A stretch of 64,000 nt of DNA from Pythium myriotylum. Taxonomy: Eukaryota; Oomycota; Peronosporomycetes; Pythiales; Pythiaceae. The stretch is from NCBI GenBank assembly GCA_023091665.1, contig JALJCQ010000013.1, positions 3,658,001 through 3,722,000 on the forward strand, given 5' to 3'. Shown in pieces: positions 11,401-22,374 of this stretch; position 1 is the first letter of the stretch, and every line of letters begins with the position of its first letter. The notes below the pieces were generated by a model. The model saw only the letters and a list, made by a program, of their open reading frames with translations. It did no database searches and was not told the origin of the DNA. The translations under genes were made by a program, and so were the position numbers.

Positions 11401-12734
11401 TGCGGCCGTTGGGCATCCACGCCAAGTGCGACACACCAATTCGATGGAATCCCCTCACGACCGAGAGTGTCGTCTCCAGAGAGTGTGTCGACCACACGAC
11501 GATCTTAGGACTGATACCGCGCTCTCCACTTGCTATGATGTGTCTGTTGAGTGGATTGATCGCGATACACTGAACCAAATCTGAATGGTGGAACGCAAAT
11601 CGCTGCTTGTGCTCGATCACATCATACAACACAGTGACGCTGCCGGCCGGATACACGACTTCGGCGGGTGTGATGTACTTGACGATATTGCGCAGGTCGC
11701 TGTTGAATCCGTAGATCCAGTCGAGCTCCAGGCTTGCAGCTGGAGCGTTCGGGTTGATAGTGGGCGGCGCACTGGGCGCAGCATTCGCGACTACTGTCTG
11801 CCAGGGCTTCACAGCAACGGGCATTTCCACATCAAACGACGGCTTCTTCGCGTCGAATGGAAAGCTGAGGTCGCGCTTGCGGGCAGTCTCCTCGTCACCG
11901 AGAGCCAAAGGGTGGACGGTTTCCAGCTCCAGGTCACTGTCGTCGCGGTCGGCGTCATCTGCAAAGCGTTCGCTGGGGCAGTCGAAGAAGTCGATCCACG
12001 AAGTCATCTCGGGCGTCGTCTCGGCGAAGCGCAGGAACTCCGGTAGTGTAATGAAGTCGTCGGTACCGTGTTTCTGCGCCTTATGGAACGCGTGCAGCGC
12101 CATATCTTCGAGCACAACCTCTGTCGGGCACGTGATACCCGCGACGAGCTTACAGAGCCCCGTTAGTGTTGACCGAAGAGCCAAAGTGAGTTCGTCAATC
12201 GAGATCTGGCTGCTCTCGTTGAAGTCGTAGCAGTTGTACACGACTACATCATCACAAATTCAGCACCTTTTTGAGACTTCGCATCGATAACCAATAACGC
12301 ACAAGTGAGCTTCTGCTGGATAGTCATGGCTGACATGAGCGCAATCGTGCCGAGGAACTCGAGCGCGTCGATGAGTCCGTTCTACGCAGTTCACAGGGTC
12401 ATTTCGAGAACTTGTTGCTAGCGGAGACCGTGCGGTACCTCGTCCGTGTCGATGGCCGTGAAGAGCGGCGTCGTGAGCGCGTCCATGTCGCTCTTTGCGT
12501 GGATCTCGAGAGTCGGCATGAGCACACGTGCGATCTCGCACGTCTCATCCTGGCTGAGCCCGAAGCCCTCGGCCACGTCGTTGAACGCCTCCCACAGCCG
12601 GTTCACGTCCTTCTCCGAGGCTGCGCCAAAAAGCATTAGACAGTTGGCTTGCGTGGATCCAACCGACTCGACTCACCATTGAGAAACGGCGTCGCTGCCT
12701 TGATGTACGCAGCTTTGCCGTGGAGCTGGCCCAT
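5429..12734 (-). CDS. EML-like protein: EF-hands plus three HELP/WD40 modules (4 exons)
   Basis: Microtubule-associated protein of the echinoderm EMAP-like (EML5/6) type, expected on axonemal or cytoplasmic microtubules. I read four exons: 12,677-12,734, 12,439-12,620, 12,303-12,381 and 5,429-12,243, with GT-AG introns of 56, 57 and 59 nt, giving 2,377 residues. The start MGQLHGKAAY is the first ATG that joins in frame. Splicing exon 2 to exon 3 creates a canonical EF-hand loop (DTDENGLIDALE), and a second one (DFNESSQISIDE) opens exon 4. Then come three repeats of HELP motif plus a double beta-propeller of WD40 repeats, opening near residues 280 (WIYGF), 1,030 (WVYGY) and 1,760 (VFGFRSHDVRNN). 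Animal EML5/6 have the same three-module plan; the EF-hand front is extra relative to them and suggests calcium control (inference). Confidence 0.9.
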
Positions 12735-13074
12735 GCGGCGAGACTCGAGCAAAGGAGACAATGGTCTGCGTCGCTTCGAAAGATCCGATCAGTGTGGACC
12801 ACGTCATATCGTATATGTTAACGATGTATCGTGAACGTATAACCTAATTAGTATATGTTAATATAGTTCGTATTTCTCATGGTGTATTCGAAGTTAGCCC
12901 ACACGCTGACAATTAGCATTTTGAACTGGTATAGTACCGGTAAACAATAATATACCAGTTATCAATGGGTATTCTATCGATATTCGATAACCCGTTTAAA
13001 CGGATATCTAGATCCTGAAGGAACCCCATTTTCTCGTGGCGTCAATAATGACCAAAGAATCAAATTAGAAGACT
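12735..13074. other. AT-rich intergenic region, former divergent promoter
   Basis: No gene is seen. The sequence is clearly more AT-rich than its neighbours and has repeated TATATGTTAA-like and ATACCGGTA-like words; similar ATACCGGTTA words occur at about 4,990-5,010 beside the left arm. It must hold the promoter of the EML gene. The 5' end of the glycoprotein copy that should lie opposite has been lost. Confidence 0.5.
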
Positions 13075-14562
13075 CACGATCTCGAATCGGCGCCGCCGCT
13101 TGTGCTGCGCGTGGCACTGCGTCCTGGCCGCTTGACCGTGCTCACGCTCTTTTCCGTCGGCTCGATCATCGCCATTGTGCTCTATTTCCACGAAGGCCAT
13201 GAACTCGAGCGATTCGACAAACGCGGCAAGACGACGCAGGAACTGAACCGATTGCTGGACCTGTACAACTCGTACGCTGGTAACTTCGCCGCGATGTTCG
13301 GCAAGCCGATGGAGATGTTCGTGACGGCGGCCGTGCAGGTGCTCATGCTGAGGTTCTTGACGAGGTTTTTGCTGCGGCCTGATCCGGACTTGCGCGTCCG
13401 TATGGTCGCACTGGCGTTCAGCGCCGGCGTCGGATATCTGGTCGGCAACGCGTTCAACGCGCTCAACGTGCAGCTTCGGGATGTAGAAATGAAGCCAGGA
13501 ATCCAAGCGTCGGACTTGTCGGTCGACTTGGCATTCGAAAATCAAGTCCCCTCGGGTCGAACAACCGGCGTAGTGAACTCGATTTCCGAGCAAACGCCGA
13601 AGAATTTGGTGACCAACACGATCCTCCGCAACCTCGTGATGCCGCGCGAGCCGTTTGCACCGAACCAATGCGACTGGATGTTCAGTCAAAGATACCACTG
13701 GGCAGATGTCCCGGATGATGTCTTGGTATACGGTATGCCACAACGCGACTGGATGAGGAAGATGCTCCCAGAGGCATTGGATACTCGTCGATTACGTGTG
13801 ACGGTTAACCCGTCGAGAAAGGACGGGAACAAGGACGTGAGTGGAGCGAACCTGCCCATGAATGCATCGACGGCTGCCTATCTGTTTCTCCACGCGATTT
13901 TTTTGTCCAGTCGGTACATCCCAATGGGCAAAAATGGCACGTGGAATGACAAGAACAGTTCTCGGATTCCCTTGAACCAAAACATCTCGAGCGCCAGACT
14001 CGCGGGCATTCTTCCGTGGGACCTCAAGGCTAGTGAGTTGGAGAAAAAGCAATGGTTTGTCGAGAAGAGCGGACCCGAGCTGGCACGCCGTTTCGCCAAT
14101 GGCTCGGTGAACATGTCTATGTCTGACATCGTGATGGAACTCTCCCACACGCAGTTATCGCCGACGATCAGTTTTGACGCGATGTCGTTGGAAGTTGACG
14201 TTGACCCCGAGATCTTGGCCGATACAATCAACAGAACAGACATGTCACGGCTGAGAGGGGTGGAGCCGTGGGTTCGCGGACCTTGGCCATGGCGCACAAT
14301 CGTCGAGAAGCGGGACCGGCCTCCTCTCTCCATTTCTCAGGCTGATGCGCTCTATGATGCTCCTGTTTTGATTCACGCGTTTGCAATCGGATTAGACGAG
14401 AATGGAACTGAATCTCTGCAGTCCGTCAAGCGAGATATCTGTCACCCCACAACCTTTCCTGCTGACTGCAGTGCTGAAGAGCTGCGTCGTACATGATCAA
14501 CTCGCTGCCGATTCAGGAGGAGGGAGCTGAAACCCATCATGCAGCTCAATGGGCTTGATCAA
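13075..14562 (+). pseudogene. Broken copy of the four-TM glycoprotein gene
   Basis: An inverted copy of the gene at 2,287-4,911. The first ~60 codons are missing: homology begins about 13,075 inside the coding sequence, with no start codon at the right place. From there to about 14,484 the protein is identical to the intact copy except one Met-to-Val change. About 970 bp are then deleted (equivalent to about 2,350-3,322 in the intact copy). The junction falls at a shared TGCGTCGT and shifts the frame to a stop at 14,494-14,496. The last ~20 codons of the gene remain out of frame up to 14,562. The deletion removes the distal ectodomain and the last TM segment. Confidence 0.88.
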
Positions 14563-16800
14563 GCGAAACGGTTGTGAAATGAAGAACGATACTCAGTCAA
14601 CAACGCTTGCCCGTGGAGTGAACGATTGGTCTACTCAAATATATTGCCGAGGCCACCAACCGTAACATCTACCTGCGGTGGTGGTTGATGAAACGCATCG
14701 CCAGGAGCGTGAGTACCCGAGTGATCACGATGTAGACGATCACAAGCGAAAAGTTGTAGTAGATGTCGTCGATATCGGCGTTGAAGACGCGCTTCACGTA
14801 CTCCTTGACGGTGGTGCCGGGAATAAACTGCGGTGGTAAGTCGCCTTCAAGTTGCTTGCATCCAAAGTCGCTGTCATGTTCGCACCGGCCAAAGAGCAGC
14901 GCTGTGATGATCGTGAAAGGGAACTTGGTTGGGAGGATCTCATAGACCCACTTGTAACCGGACGGTATATAGCTCACGGGTGGGTTGAAACCCATGACAT
15001 TGAAAAAGAACGAGTTGAGAATCGCAGCAATCGTGAGCGCGGATGTGACGTCAGGCAAAGTGATTGCTAGGAGCTCGCCGAAATATGTTTGGAGCAGCAC
15101 GTGGAACGAACAGTGGACCCAGTAAAGCAAGAAGAGATAGGCTCCACGAAAGCCAGCGATCGGAAAGATGATGCTGCAGAAGATCAGGGTGACAGCGAAC
15201 ACGTACGGGATCTCGACGATGCTCGAACTGACAAAATACCAGAATGCGTTGTATGTCTGTGACGCACGTTCGCGGTAGAAAGCTCCTCGTAGCTCACTCG
15301 CCAGTGGCAGCGCTGCATCGAAGGCGACGACGCCGATGAAAACGGTCGAGCCGTACACAAGACTGACACCAGCATTGGCGCCTTGGAACGTGCTGTAGTC
15401 GCTGTCTCGGTACGACAGCCCCATCAAAAGTGAGAGCATCGCATACGCAATCGCGCGAGAGAGCATGTAGTCAGGGGTGCGCCAGTACGTGCGGAACGAA
15501 CGCTGGAGCAGTATGCGAGCCTGCACGCCGTAGGTAGCCGCGCGCTTCTTCTCGAACGCCACGGGACCGACCCCTGTTGCTGGTCGTGTGATCCCGTCCT
15601 GATTGAGACCAGCATCCAGCTCGGCTTTCTTTGCACTCGTCTGGAAAGTGGCCACGAAGTCAGACATGGCGTCCAACTTGACTTGCTTCTCCTCACTGGA
15701 CCCACCACCGACACCGGCACCGATAACTTCAAGCATCCACGTTGCTGGGTTGTAGTCGTCCGACGGGATCGGCGAAACGCCGTGGATGGCCTGAAAGTAG
15801 TCGATGATCGCACGCCCGCGGTGCCCAAGGTCTCCAAAGTACACGGTCTCACCTCCACGCTTGAGCAACAGCAATCTATCGAAGACCTGGAAGACCTCGA
15901 ACGAAGGCTGGTGGATCGTGCAGACGATCGTGCGACCCGAATCAGCGACCTTGCGCACGCCGTCCATGATCACTTTGGCAGCACGCGCATCAAGGCCACT
16001 CGTCGGTTCATCCAGGAAGAGCACACTCGGTTGCGCAGCGAGCTCCACACCGATGGTGAGTCGCTTGAGCTGCTCAACCGTCGATCCGCGAACGATGAAG
16101 TCGGCGATCGGACGCAGATCTAGCAGATCCAGACACTCCTCAACTGATTCGAGCTTCAAACTCATGGGGATCGAGCTGCTCTGTCGGAGGACAGCACTGA
16201 ATGTGAGCGCCTCGCGAATGGTGGCCGAGTCGAGGTGCACATCCATCTGCTCGCAGTAGGCGGTGCAGCGACGGATGGCCATGTCGGTGGCCGGGTGGCC
16301 GTTGAGGAAGATCTGTCCCTTGATGGTTCCGCCAGTCTTTCGCCCGGCGATCACGTCCATGAGCGTCGTCTTGCCAGCACCCGAGCTGCCCATGAGCGCT
16401 GTGATGGTGCCCGGTACGGCGTAGCCGCTGATCCCTTTGAGCAGCGTGAGCTCCTCCTTCTCATCTCCGGGCTTGGGCACCGAGTACCAGAGGTCAGTGA
16501 ACGCGAGTGAAACCGGCGCAAAGTGACGCTCGTGCTTGACTGGCGGGTCCTCGATTGTGACGGCGGTGACTTCGCGCGGACTCTCAGCAAGTCGATAACC
16601 CGACTGAGAGTCGCTGTCGGAGCTCGTGCCGTCTGCGGCAGCTGAGGCTTCTGTTGGCGTGGGCGAGCGATCCCCGCCCTCGTTAAAGCGCACGTTCTCC
16701 AAAACCCAGACGCTCAGACCCATGAACAAGACAAACATCATTGCCATGTATGCGAAACCAAGCCAGAGCCAGACACGCTCGGATTGAAGCTTGAAGACAG
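13075..16800. repeat. Right arm of large inverted duplication
   Basis: Inverted relative to 1-4,735. It is shorter because of the ~970-bp deletion in the glycoprotein copy. The high similarity ends near the middle of the transporter only because the left copy runs out of the window. Confidence 0.88.
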
Positions 16801-18616
16801 ACAGAGCCCATTTGCCCATTCCCGACTTGCCATACTGCGCACAGTAGTCGACGCCCTTGTAGACGCAGACATTGAACTCATCAGCGTCAAACTGGTTGAT
16901 GACGATCGCACGGAGGCACCAGGACATGGGGTTGATCCAGTAGATCCAGATGAAGTAGTTGGGGATGAGGTTGCGTGCGATCATAAAACCCGCAAACAAG
17001 ATGAACATTAGAAGTGTGATCATCTTTATGGGTTCGGCAACGTGCAAGTTTGGCGTCGCGGCCGCCAAGAAGAAAAACCAAGCGCTAAATGCGAGGGTTG
17101 TGAGCAACAGCATGAGCTGGAAGATGATGAACTGGCCTGCTGTCGCAGCGAGCCCGCAGATCCAGTACACGATCGAGCCGAAGAGGACCACCTGGAAGAA
17201 GATGACGTGCAGCTGCGCGATCGCCGAGGCAAGCACGTACGCTGACGTCTGATACAAATTGGAAGCGAGTTGCTTGTAGAAGATTCTACGCGCATTTTGG
17301 AACACCGGAACCTGGCTTCCCTGCTCAAGCGCGAGGAAAAGCACGGAAGCAAAGGCGATTCCGACGACGAGCTGCACATTTGCTGGGCTGAGCTGGTAGA
17401 AGAGCGTGGCATGGAGCAGACTGGAGATGAGGATCGTGACGAAGCGAGCCTGGAGCACAGCAGTATTGCGGCGAATGACGAGGAGGTCGCGCTTGATGAG
17501 CAGGCGTACGTTGTGCCAAAATGGCTGGTAGAACATGGGCACGTGGGTCATCTGCTCACCTGCTGCGACCAGCTTGGCCTCTGTTGGCGTACGTATATCA
17601 CTGAGCACGTCGCGGTAGATGTCCGAGTGCTGGAAGACATCAGCGAACTCCGAAGGATAGTGAGGAAGCCTGGTCGTGACGTTCTTTGTGTACTGGCTTT
17701 GCTGGCGCGTGCCAAGATCCATGACGAAGTCAGCCGTGTCTCGTTGTGGCGGACAGTCGAAGCCCAGTCCACGGAAGTAGTCTCGTGCTCGATTGCGTGG
17801 TCCGTTGTACAGCACGTGACCTTCGTTGAGCACGATGACCGTGTCGAAGAGATCGAAGACTTCTGGCGCCGGCTGCAGCAGTGCCATGACCACGACCTTC
17901 TGTTCCGCGATGGCGTTGGCGCGGTACTGACGGACGATGTCGAAGGTGGCAGCTGAGTCGAGACCCGTGGTGATCTCGTCGTAGCAGGCCACGAGGCGAC
18001 CTTGGATATCCATCTCACCGATCGTGACGCGCTTCTTCTCTCCTCCAGAGACACCTCGGAGCATCTCATCACCGACGACGGTGTCTTGGACGTGAGTGAG
18101 ACCGAGACCTGCGAGGATGGAGGCCGTGACGGAGCTGTCGTAGGGCTTTGGCGGCTGGTGTGGCGCGCTGACTTGACCCCAGGCCTGTGCGAACGCGACG
18201 GTCTCGTGGACCGTGAGCGTCGGGAAGTGGTTGTCGCGCTGCGGCACGTAGCTGATAAGCTGCGGCAGGCGGCCGTGGAACTGTTCAATCGGCACACCGT
18301 TAAAGGCGACCTCTCCCTGGCGGGCGATGGTCTTGGAAGACTCAAGTCGGCCACTGATGAGCTTAAGCAGCGAGGTCTTGCCCGAGCCAGGTTGGCCTAG
18401 GACGAGCGTGAGACTGCCAGGCTTGAAGACTCCGGAGAAGTCACTGAGCACGGTCTTGGTGCGTTTGTCAGCCTTCGACGCGAAGAGCCCGGCAAAGCCG
18501 CTCGTGACCTCATGGGCGATGGTTGGGAGCTGCTTCTTGCTCGAAGCTAGGGCGTTCGCGGACGGCGGAGCGTCGACCTCGACGGTGAGCGAGACGTGAG
18601 TCAGTCGAACCTCCAT
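14669..18616 (-). CDS. PDR/ABCG-type ABC transporter, full length
   Basis: A complete 1,315-residue pump with the (NBD-TMD)x2 order typical of PDR transporters. First half: Walker A GQPGSGKTSLLK near residue 90, signature VSGGEKKRVTIGEM, and the degenerate Walker B YDEITTGLDSAATF, followed by six or so membrane segments. Second half: Walker A GSSGAGKTTLMD, LKRLTIGVEL in place of a canonical signature, FLDEPTSGLDARAA, and a membrane domain ending NHHRR. One catalytic site is therefore degenerate, as is usual for PDR pumps. I chose the start MEVRLTHVSL at 18,616 because the third copy begins at the same residue and the upstream DNA is unrelated between copies. The frame is open to an ATG at 18,826, which would add 70 unconserved residues. 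The gene is convergent with the broken glycoprotein copy. Confidence 0.92.
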   Translation of the reverse strand: MEVRLTHVSLTVEVDAPPSANALASSKKQLPTIAHEVTSGFAGLFASKADKRTKTVLSDFSGVFKPGSLTLVLGQPGSGKTSLLKLISGRLESSKTIARQGEVAFNGVPIEQFHGRLPQLISYVPQRDNHFPTLTVHETVAFAQAWGQVSAPHQPPKPYDSSVTASILAGLGLTHVQDTVVGDEMLRGVSGGEKKRVTIGEMDIQGRLVACYDEITTGLDSAATFDIVRQYRANAIAEQKVVVMALLQPAPEVFDLFDTVIVLNEGHVLYNGPRNRARDYFRGLGFDCPPQRDTADFVMDLGTRQQSQYTKNVTTRLPHYPSEFADVFQHSDIYRDVLSDIRTPTEAKLVAAGEQMTHVPMFYQPFWHNVRLLIKRDLLVIRRNTAVLQARFVTILISSLLHATLFYQLSPANVQLVVGIAFASVLFLALEQGSQVPVFQNARRIFYKQLASNLYQTSAYVLASAIAQLHVIFFQVVLFGSIVYWICGLAATAGQFIIFQLMLLLTTLAFSAWFFFLAAATPNLHVAEPIKMITLLMFILFAGFMIARNLIPNYFIWIYWINPMSWCLRAIVINQFDADEFNVCVYKGVDYCAQYGKSGMGKWALSVFKLQSERVWLWLGFAYMAMMFVLFMGLSVWVLENVRFNEGGDRSPTPTEASAAADGTSSDSDSQSGYRLAESPREVTAVTIEDPPVKHERHFAPVSLAFTDLWYSVPKPGDEKEELTLLKGISGYAVPGTITALMGSSGAGKTTLMDVIAGRKTGGTIKGQIFLNGHPATDMAIRRCTAYCEQMDVHLDSATIREALTFSAVLRQSSSIPMSLKLESVEECLDLLDLRPIADFIVRGSTVEQLKRLTIGVELAAQPSVLFLDEPTSGLDARAAKVIMDGVRKVADSGRTIVCTIHQPSFEVFQVFDRLLLLKRGGETVYFGDLGHRGRAIIDYFQAIHGVSPIPSDDYNPATWMLEVIGAGVGGGSSEEKQVKLDAMSDFVATFQTSAKKAELDAGLNQDGITRPATGVGPVAFEKKRAATYGVQARILLQRSFRTYWRTPDYMLSRAIAYAMLSLLMGLSYRDSDYSTFQGANAGVSLVYGSTVFIGVVAFDAALPLASELRGAFYRERASQTYNAFWYFVSSSIVEIPYVFAVTLIFCSIIFPIAGFRGAYLFLLYWVHCSFHVLLQTYFGELLAITLPDVTSALTIAAILNSFFFNVMGFNPPVSYIPSGYKWVYEILPTKFPFTIITALLFGRCEHDSDFGCKQLEGDLPPQFIPGTTVKEYVKRVFNADIDDIYYNFSLVIVYIVITRVLTLLAMRFINHHRR

Positions 18617-18826
18617 CTGGCAGAAAAGGTTTATACCCGAGCTGGCAAATTCCCGAATGGAGATGGTTGCGAGGCAGTCAGTGCCGTCGGCGCATGCCGT
18701 CGTAGTCTGTCTCTCAAACGAGCGACTCCGAAGGATTAGCCGCTGATTCGTCAGAGATTGGTCTGACAGGTTTTGACACTGCAGACTCATCTGAGGGCTG
18801 GTATCGTCGCCCAGCGCTTTCTTCAT

Positions 18827-19620
18827 TAGTCCATGACGGTTCTTTTAGTCTCCTGTCTTGCCTGGAGTTGAACTCTAAATCGCTGATTCGGTATTATGAT
18901 TTTGTAACAATGCTACGGCACACCCAGCTATGTTGACACGAACTGTTGGCAAGGATGTAAGCATCTTCCTCGATACACTACTCCTTCCCATTGCCTGAAC
19001 TCTGTGTAAACAGGCGATTACGGTTCCTGGCGAAGCGTGGCGGCAATCACTCGGATCCTCTTCAACTTCATCAATCCAAGGAATGATGTTGCTCAAACTG
19101 GAGCGAGTTGAACAACAGCAACCGATTGCTAACGATGACGGCTTTTTGGGATCAAGGACGAATCATGACTACGAACAAGTAGCCTCAACTGGTGGGTCCA
19201 GTCGTTTGTTTTTAACAAATCATGTCGACGATGAAATGGCGCAACATGACGTGTGAAATATAGATTATGCTCATCACCGAAATCATTTGTCTGGGAGCCA
19301 CTATTCATCCACTCACGTGTCCAGTCCGAGGCAATTTCTTCAGAGAAAGTTGTTTGCATTGGGCGCGAGGATGGACCATTCGTTGCTGACTCGATGATTT
19401 TATGTTAATCAATAAGATGGGATAGTTCGCATATTTGCAAACAGACGATCGCGCTGCACTGATGTGTGGGGTTCGGTTTTGTGTCTCCAAAACGGCTCGG
19501 ATGCTCGACAAGTTGGTTCTTGCCAATATCACCAGGTGTATAATAATAGGCACCTGGCCCGCACGAAGATAGTGGGGGTATTCAGGATAAAAACGTTGGA
19601 TTAAGCTGTTCATTCTGCCT
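18827..19620. other. Intergenic, no gene recognised
   Basis: Only short ORFs without family features. It includes the upstream side of the full-length transporter. Confidence 0.4.
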
Positions 19621-19639
19621 ACGGTCTAGTCACTAGGCT

Positions 19640-20593
19640 CCCTCGTCGCCTTGGCGCAGCGCTTCTACAAGGAGCAGGCGCACTTGCCCCCGCAACACTA
19701 GGTGCTGAGCACCGGCACAGACATCTAGATCACCATTCCAAGTGAGCTGCTCCTACACTTGGCTTCATGATATGTCATCTCTTCATCTGACGTGAGGATT
19801 GTACGGTGACCTAACATCAAGGCTTGATAAAAATTGCTCCCAAGTGCGGTCGAAGATCATGGCGTATGCTGATGAAAATTGGATTAAATTGTGTTATTGG
19901 GGGGGGGGGGGGGGGGGGGGGGCGCTTCTGCACTGGGCGCATGCTTGCTGTGGAGGTGCTTTCTGGTTGGTCTTCAACCCTGAAAGAGCCGTTGTGAGGA
20001 TGGGAGTCGCTGGGCTAGTGATCATTGGACTCGGCTATCTAGCGATTCCAGTTAGCTTTGCTGGGCTTTGACCGAAGTATCGCGATCGACCAGCGAACAT
20101 GCACATTGAAGGAAAGACCGGTAATAAGTCGCTTCAAACACTTCCGAACGACCTTCTACACGGCTTCAACTCGCTTGCATACTAACACTTGGGTCAGAGC
20201 GAATTCCAGACTATCCCTAGTCTCGGAGGCTTGAAGCGACTTCAAGTACTCAACATCGGTGTGATGCCCAAACTGGCGCAGCTCCCGAGCTTCGACTCGC
20301 TGGTTAACCTCAAATGACTGTCGTTTGCGTTTACACCAATGTTGGACACGATCCCAGACTTGACGCCGATCAAGAGCCTCGAGAGCTTCAACACGATCGA
20401 TCGCGGCGCCTTCTGCTGCAACGGTTTTCTCGGTGGAAACTGCATACTCACACATCCGATAGGCAAGAAGCATCCCATCTACTTGGCACCCACGGCAAAG
20501 TGTCTTCCAGCTGAATACCAGGCAAGCCCACGAACTCTTGCCTACTTCAAGAAGTTCTCATCATCTACATGCGTCAATAGGCCGTCGCCTTAG
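19640..20593 (+). pseudogene. Decayed membrane-anchored leucine-rich-repeat gene
   Basis: Scattered plus-strand fragments read as one protein type. A degenerate stretch (QRFYKEQAHLPPQH, then in-frame stops) is followed by a hydrophobic anchor at about 19,920-20,070 ending AIPVSFAGL. LRRs come next (LGGLKRLQVLNIG, FDSLVNLK, LTPIKSLESF) with in-frame TAA and TGA stops between them, and a Cys-containing C-terminal cap (AFCCNGFLGGNC ... CLPAEYQ) ends at 20,593. There are at least four stops, a 24-base G run inside the anchor region and no usable start. Oomycete genomes carry many membrane LRR proteins with this kind of CC...C cap; the precise family was not determined. Confidence 0.65.
19899..19922. 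repeat. 24-base poly-G tract
   Basis: Uninterrupted G run inside the decayed LRR gene. It could form a G-quadruplex, and its true length may be uncertain in sequencing. Confidence 0.85.
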
Positions 20594-22374
20594 CTGTACT
20601 GACAATCTAACTCCTGGAAATAAAAAAAACATGCGTCGGTACAGTTGCAGCGCCACCGAAAGCTCTCGTGTCCATGGAACCCACAGTCAATCAATGCAAC
20701 GGCACCCTTTCTCGAAAAAGGGTGCCGTCCATTTTGCACATCCATTTTGGTGACTCGAGCAAAATAAGGATATCGTGCCCTATTTCCGCCCACCAGAGCC
20801 TTTTTTGGCATAACTTCACGAGGACACGACCAATCATGATCGGACTTTCACAGCAGAAACCCCGAATAATCCCCTTTTCTACTGAGGTTCAGACTGCCTC
20901 AATCGGCGTGGAAACGGTGTAAAGTGGCATGTTTTTCTGGCACAAAACTTTTTTTTTCCTAAATCCGACCACCCAAGTATACAAAAACCAAGTCAAATGA
21001 GCTCTGAGGCATTTTCAAAGGTCAATGTAATCGATGCGAGCCCCGTTTGCATCCCGTGAGGATTCAATTGAGCTCAGAAGACAACCGATCGATAGTGGTT
21101 GATCTTGGCTTTCGATCGGTGCAACGCACGCACCGACATTCTCAATGGTCGAGGGGACAGGGCCCCCAACGTGAGCCCTTTCTCCAACAATGTCCGACCG
21201 GCTGTTGTCTACAGTCACTTCAACTTGATCCGTTGCTGCGGACACTTGATGTAAGCTCCCGAAATACAAAAAGAAAAAAAAACTTGAGCCGTTGCAGTAC
21301 CCGAGCGCACTTTCAGGCGCCGATTTTTTGCTGTTTGCATAGGCTTGGCCGCTTTCTCCGCTGCCTTTCTTGCTCTCTTTGCTGTCAACTCTTCCTGCTT
21401 AGCAACTCGTGCTCGTTTCAACGCCTCACGCTTGTCGCGTTTCTGGATCTTCTCGGCATCTTTCTTCTCTTTTCTTCTCCTGAGCGAGCTTGCGCTTCTC
21501 ATCGCGCTCGCGTTCCTTGTCCAAACGTTCGTTTTCTCGCAGGCGGAGCTCTGCCATACACTCTTCGTGGGTGAAGAGTCGTGTCGGCTTGATCAGCACG
21601 AGCCTTAGGAGCTTTATATATATAGCTCCTATTTGGCTCGAGTCACCCTTCTTTTTCTTTTGAAGTTAAAGGACAGCCGAGCGTCAGCACCGATTCGCGT
21701 CTCACGTCACCCGAATGCCGGTGTGAAAACCGGCAATTTGACCCAAATCGGACGAGCCCACGTTGAGAATGCGTGTGGGGGTGACAGCGAAGATCGGCAC
21801 GAGTCGGACTGCAGTCCACCACTTCGTCAATCGATTGACTACAGTATCGAGCAGAGCTTTCCTGGCTCGTGGATGTGGTCGAAGAACGTGTGACAGCGGC
21901 CCAAGCAGTCTACCATGCATCTGAGTCCAGCCTCGGATAGATGGTGCTGCCTACGCCTCCATGCGCGACCTCGCGGCGCACACGGAGGCCAACTTCCGGT
22001 CCAGCGTTGCAATTGCCATAGCTGAAATCAGTATGTTTGCAGTGTGAACCCAAATTCTGACTGATGAGATCATCACGATGATCACCACGCGACGAAGCTT
22101 TGACGAATCAACCTCGCAGTCTCTATATCAGCAACCTCCATTTTTGACAAGATGAACATTTGTAGTCACATTAAACGGGTATCAGATGTTAGTAGCAGAT
22201 CTTCCACAAACAAACCGCGAGTTTGACCACTTGATACCTTTCATTTTGAGAGGGATCCAGACTGGTATCCGGGGTTGAAATGATTCGTCACGACATAATC
22301 AGCGAAACACGTCACCTCGACAGTGATGCCGAGGGCGCCCAATCCTTTCAGTCAGCTATTCCCAGCTTCTCACG
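20594..22374. other. Intergenic with possible transposase tail
   Basis: No intact gene. The minus strand at 21,215-21,580 encodes a Lys/Arg/Glu-rich charged helix split by a frameshift (RRRKEKKDAEKIQKRDK ... AKPMQTAKNRRL). It resembles the basic tails of DDE-type transposases in oomycetes, but nothing diagnostic is visible. A 12-bp inverted repeat lies at 20,699-20,728. The rest shows nothing I can name. Confidence 0.35.
20699..20728. repeat. Short inverted repeat (12-bp arms, 6-nt loop)
   Basis: The arms ACGGCACCCTTT and AAAGGGTGCCGT are perfectly complementary. There is no adjacent gene end to make it an obvious terminator. Confidence 0.7.

Noticed and set aside
18617..18826. A 70-residue N-terminal extension of the full-length transporter
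   Set aside because: The upstream DNA is unrelated in the third copy, and homology starts at the ATG at 18,616.
21215..21580. DDE transposase C-terminal tail
   Set aside because: Only a charged helix split by a frameshift; no catalytic motif, so not reported as a mobile element.
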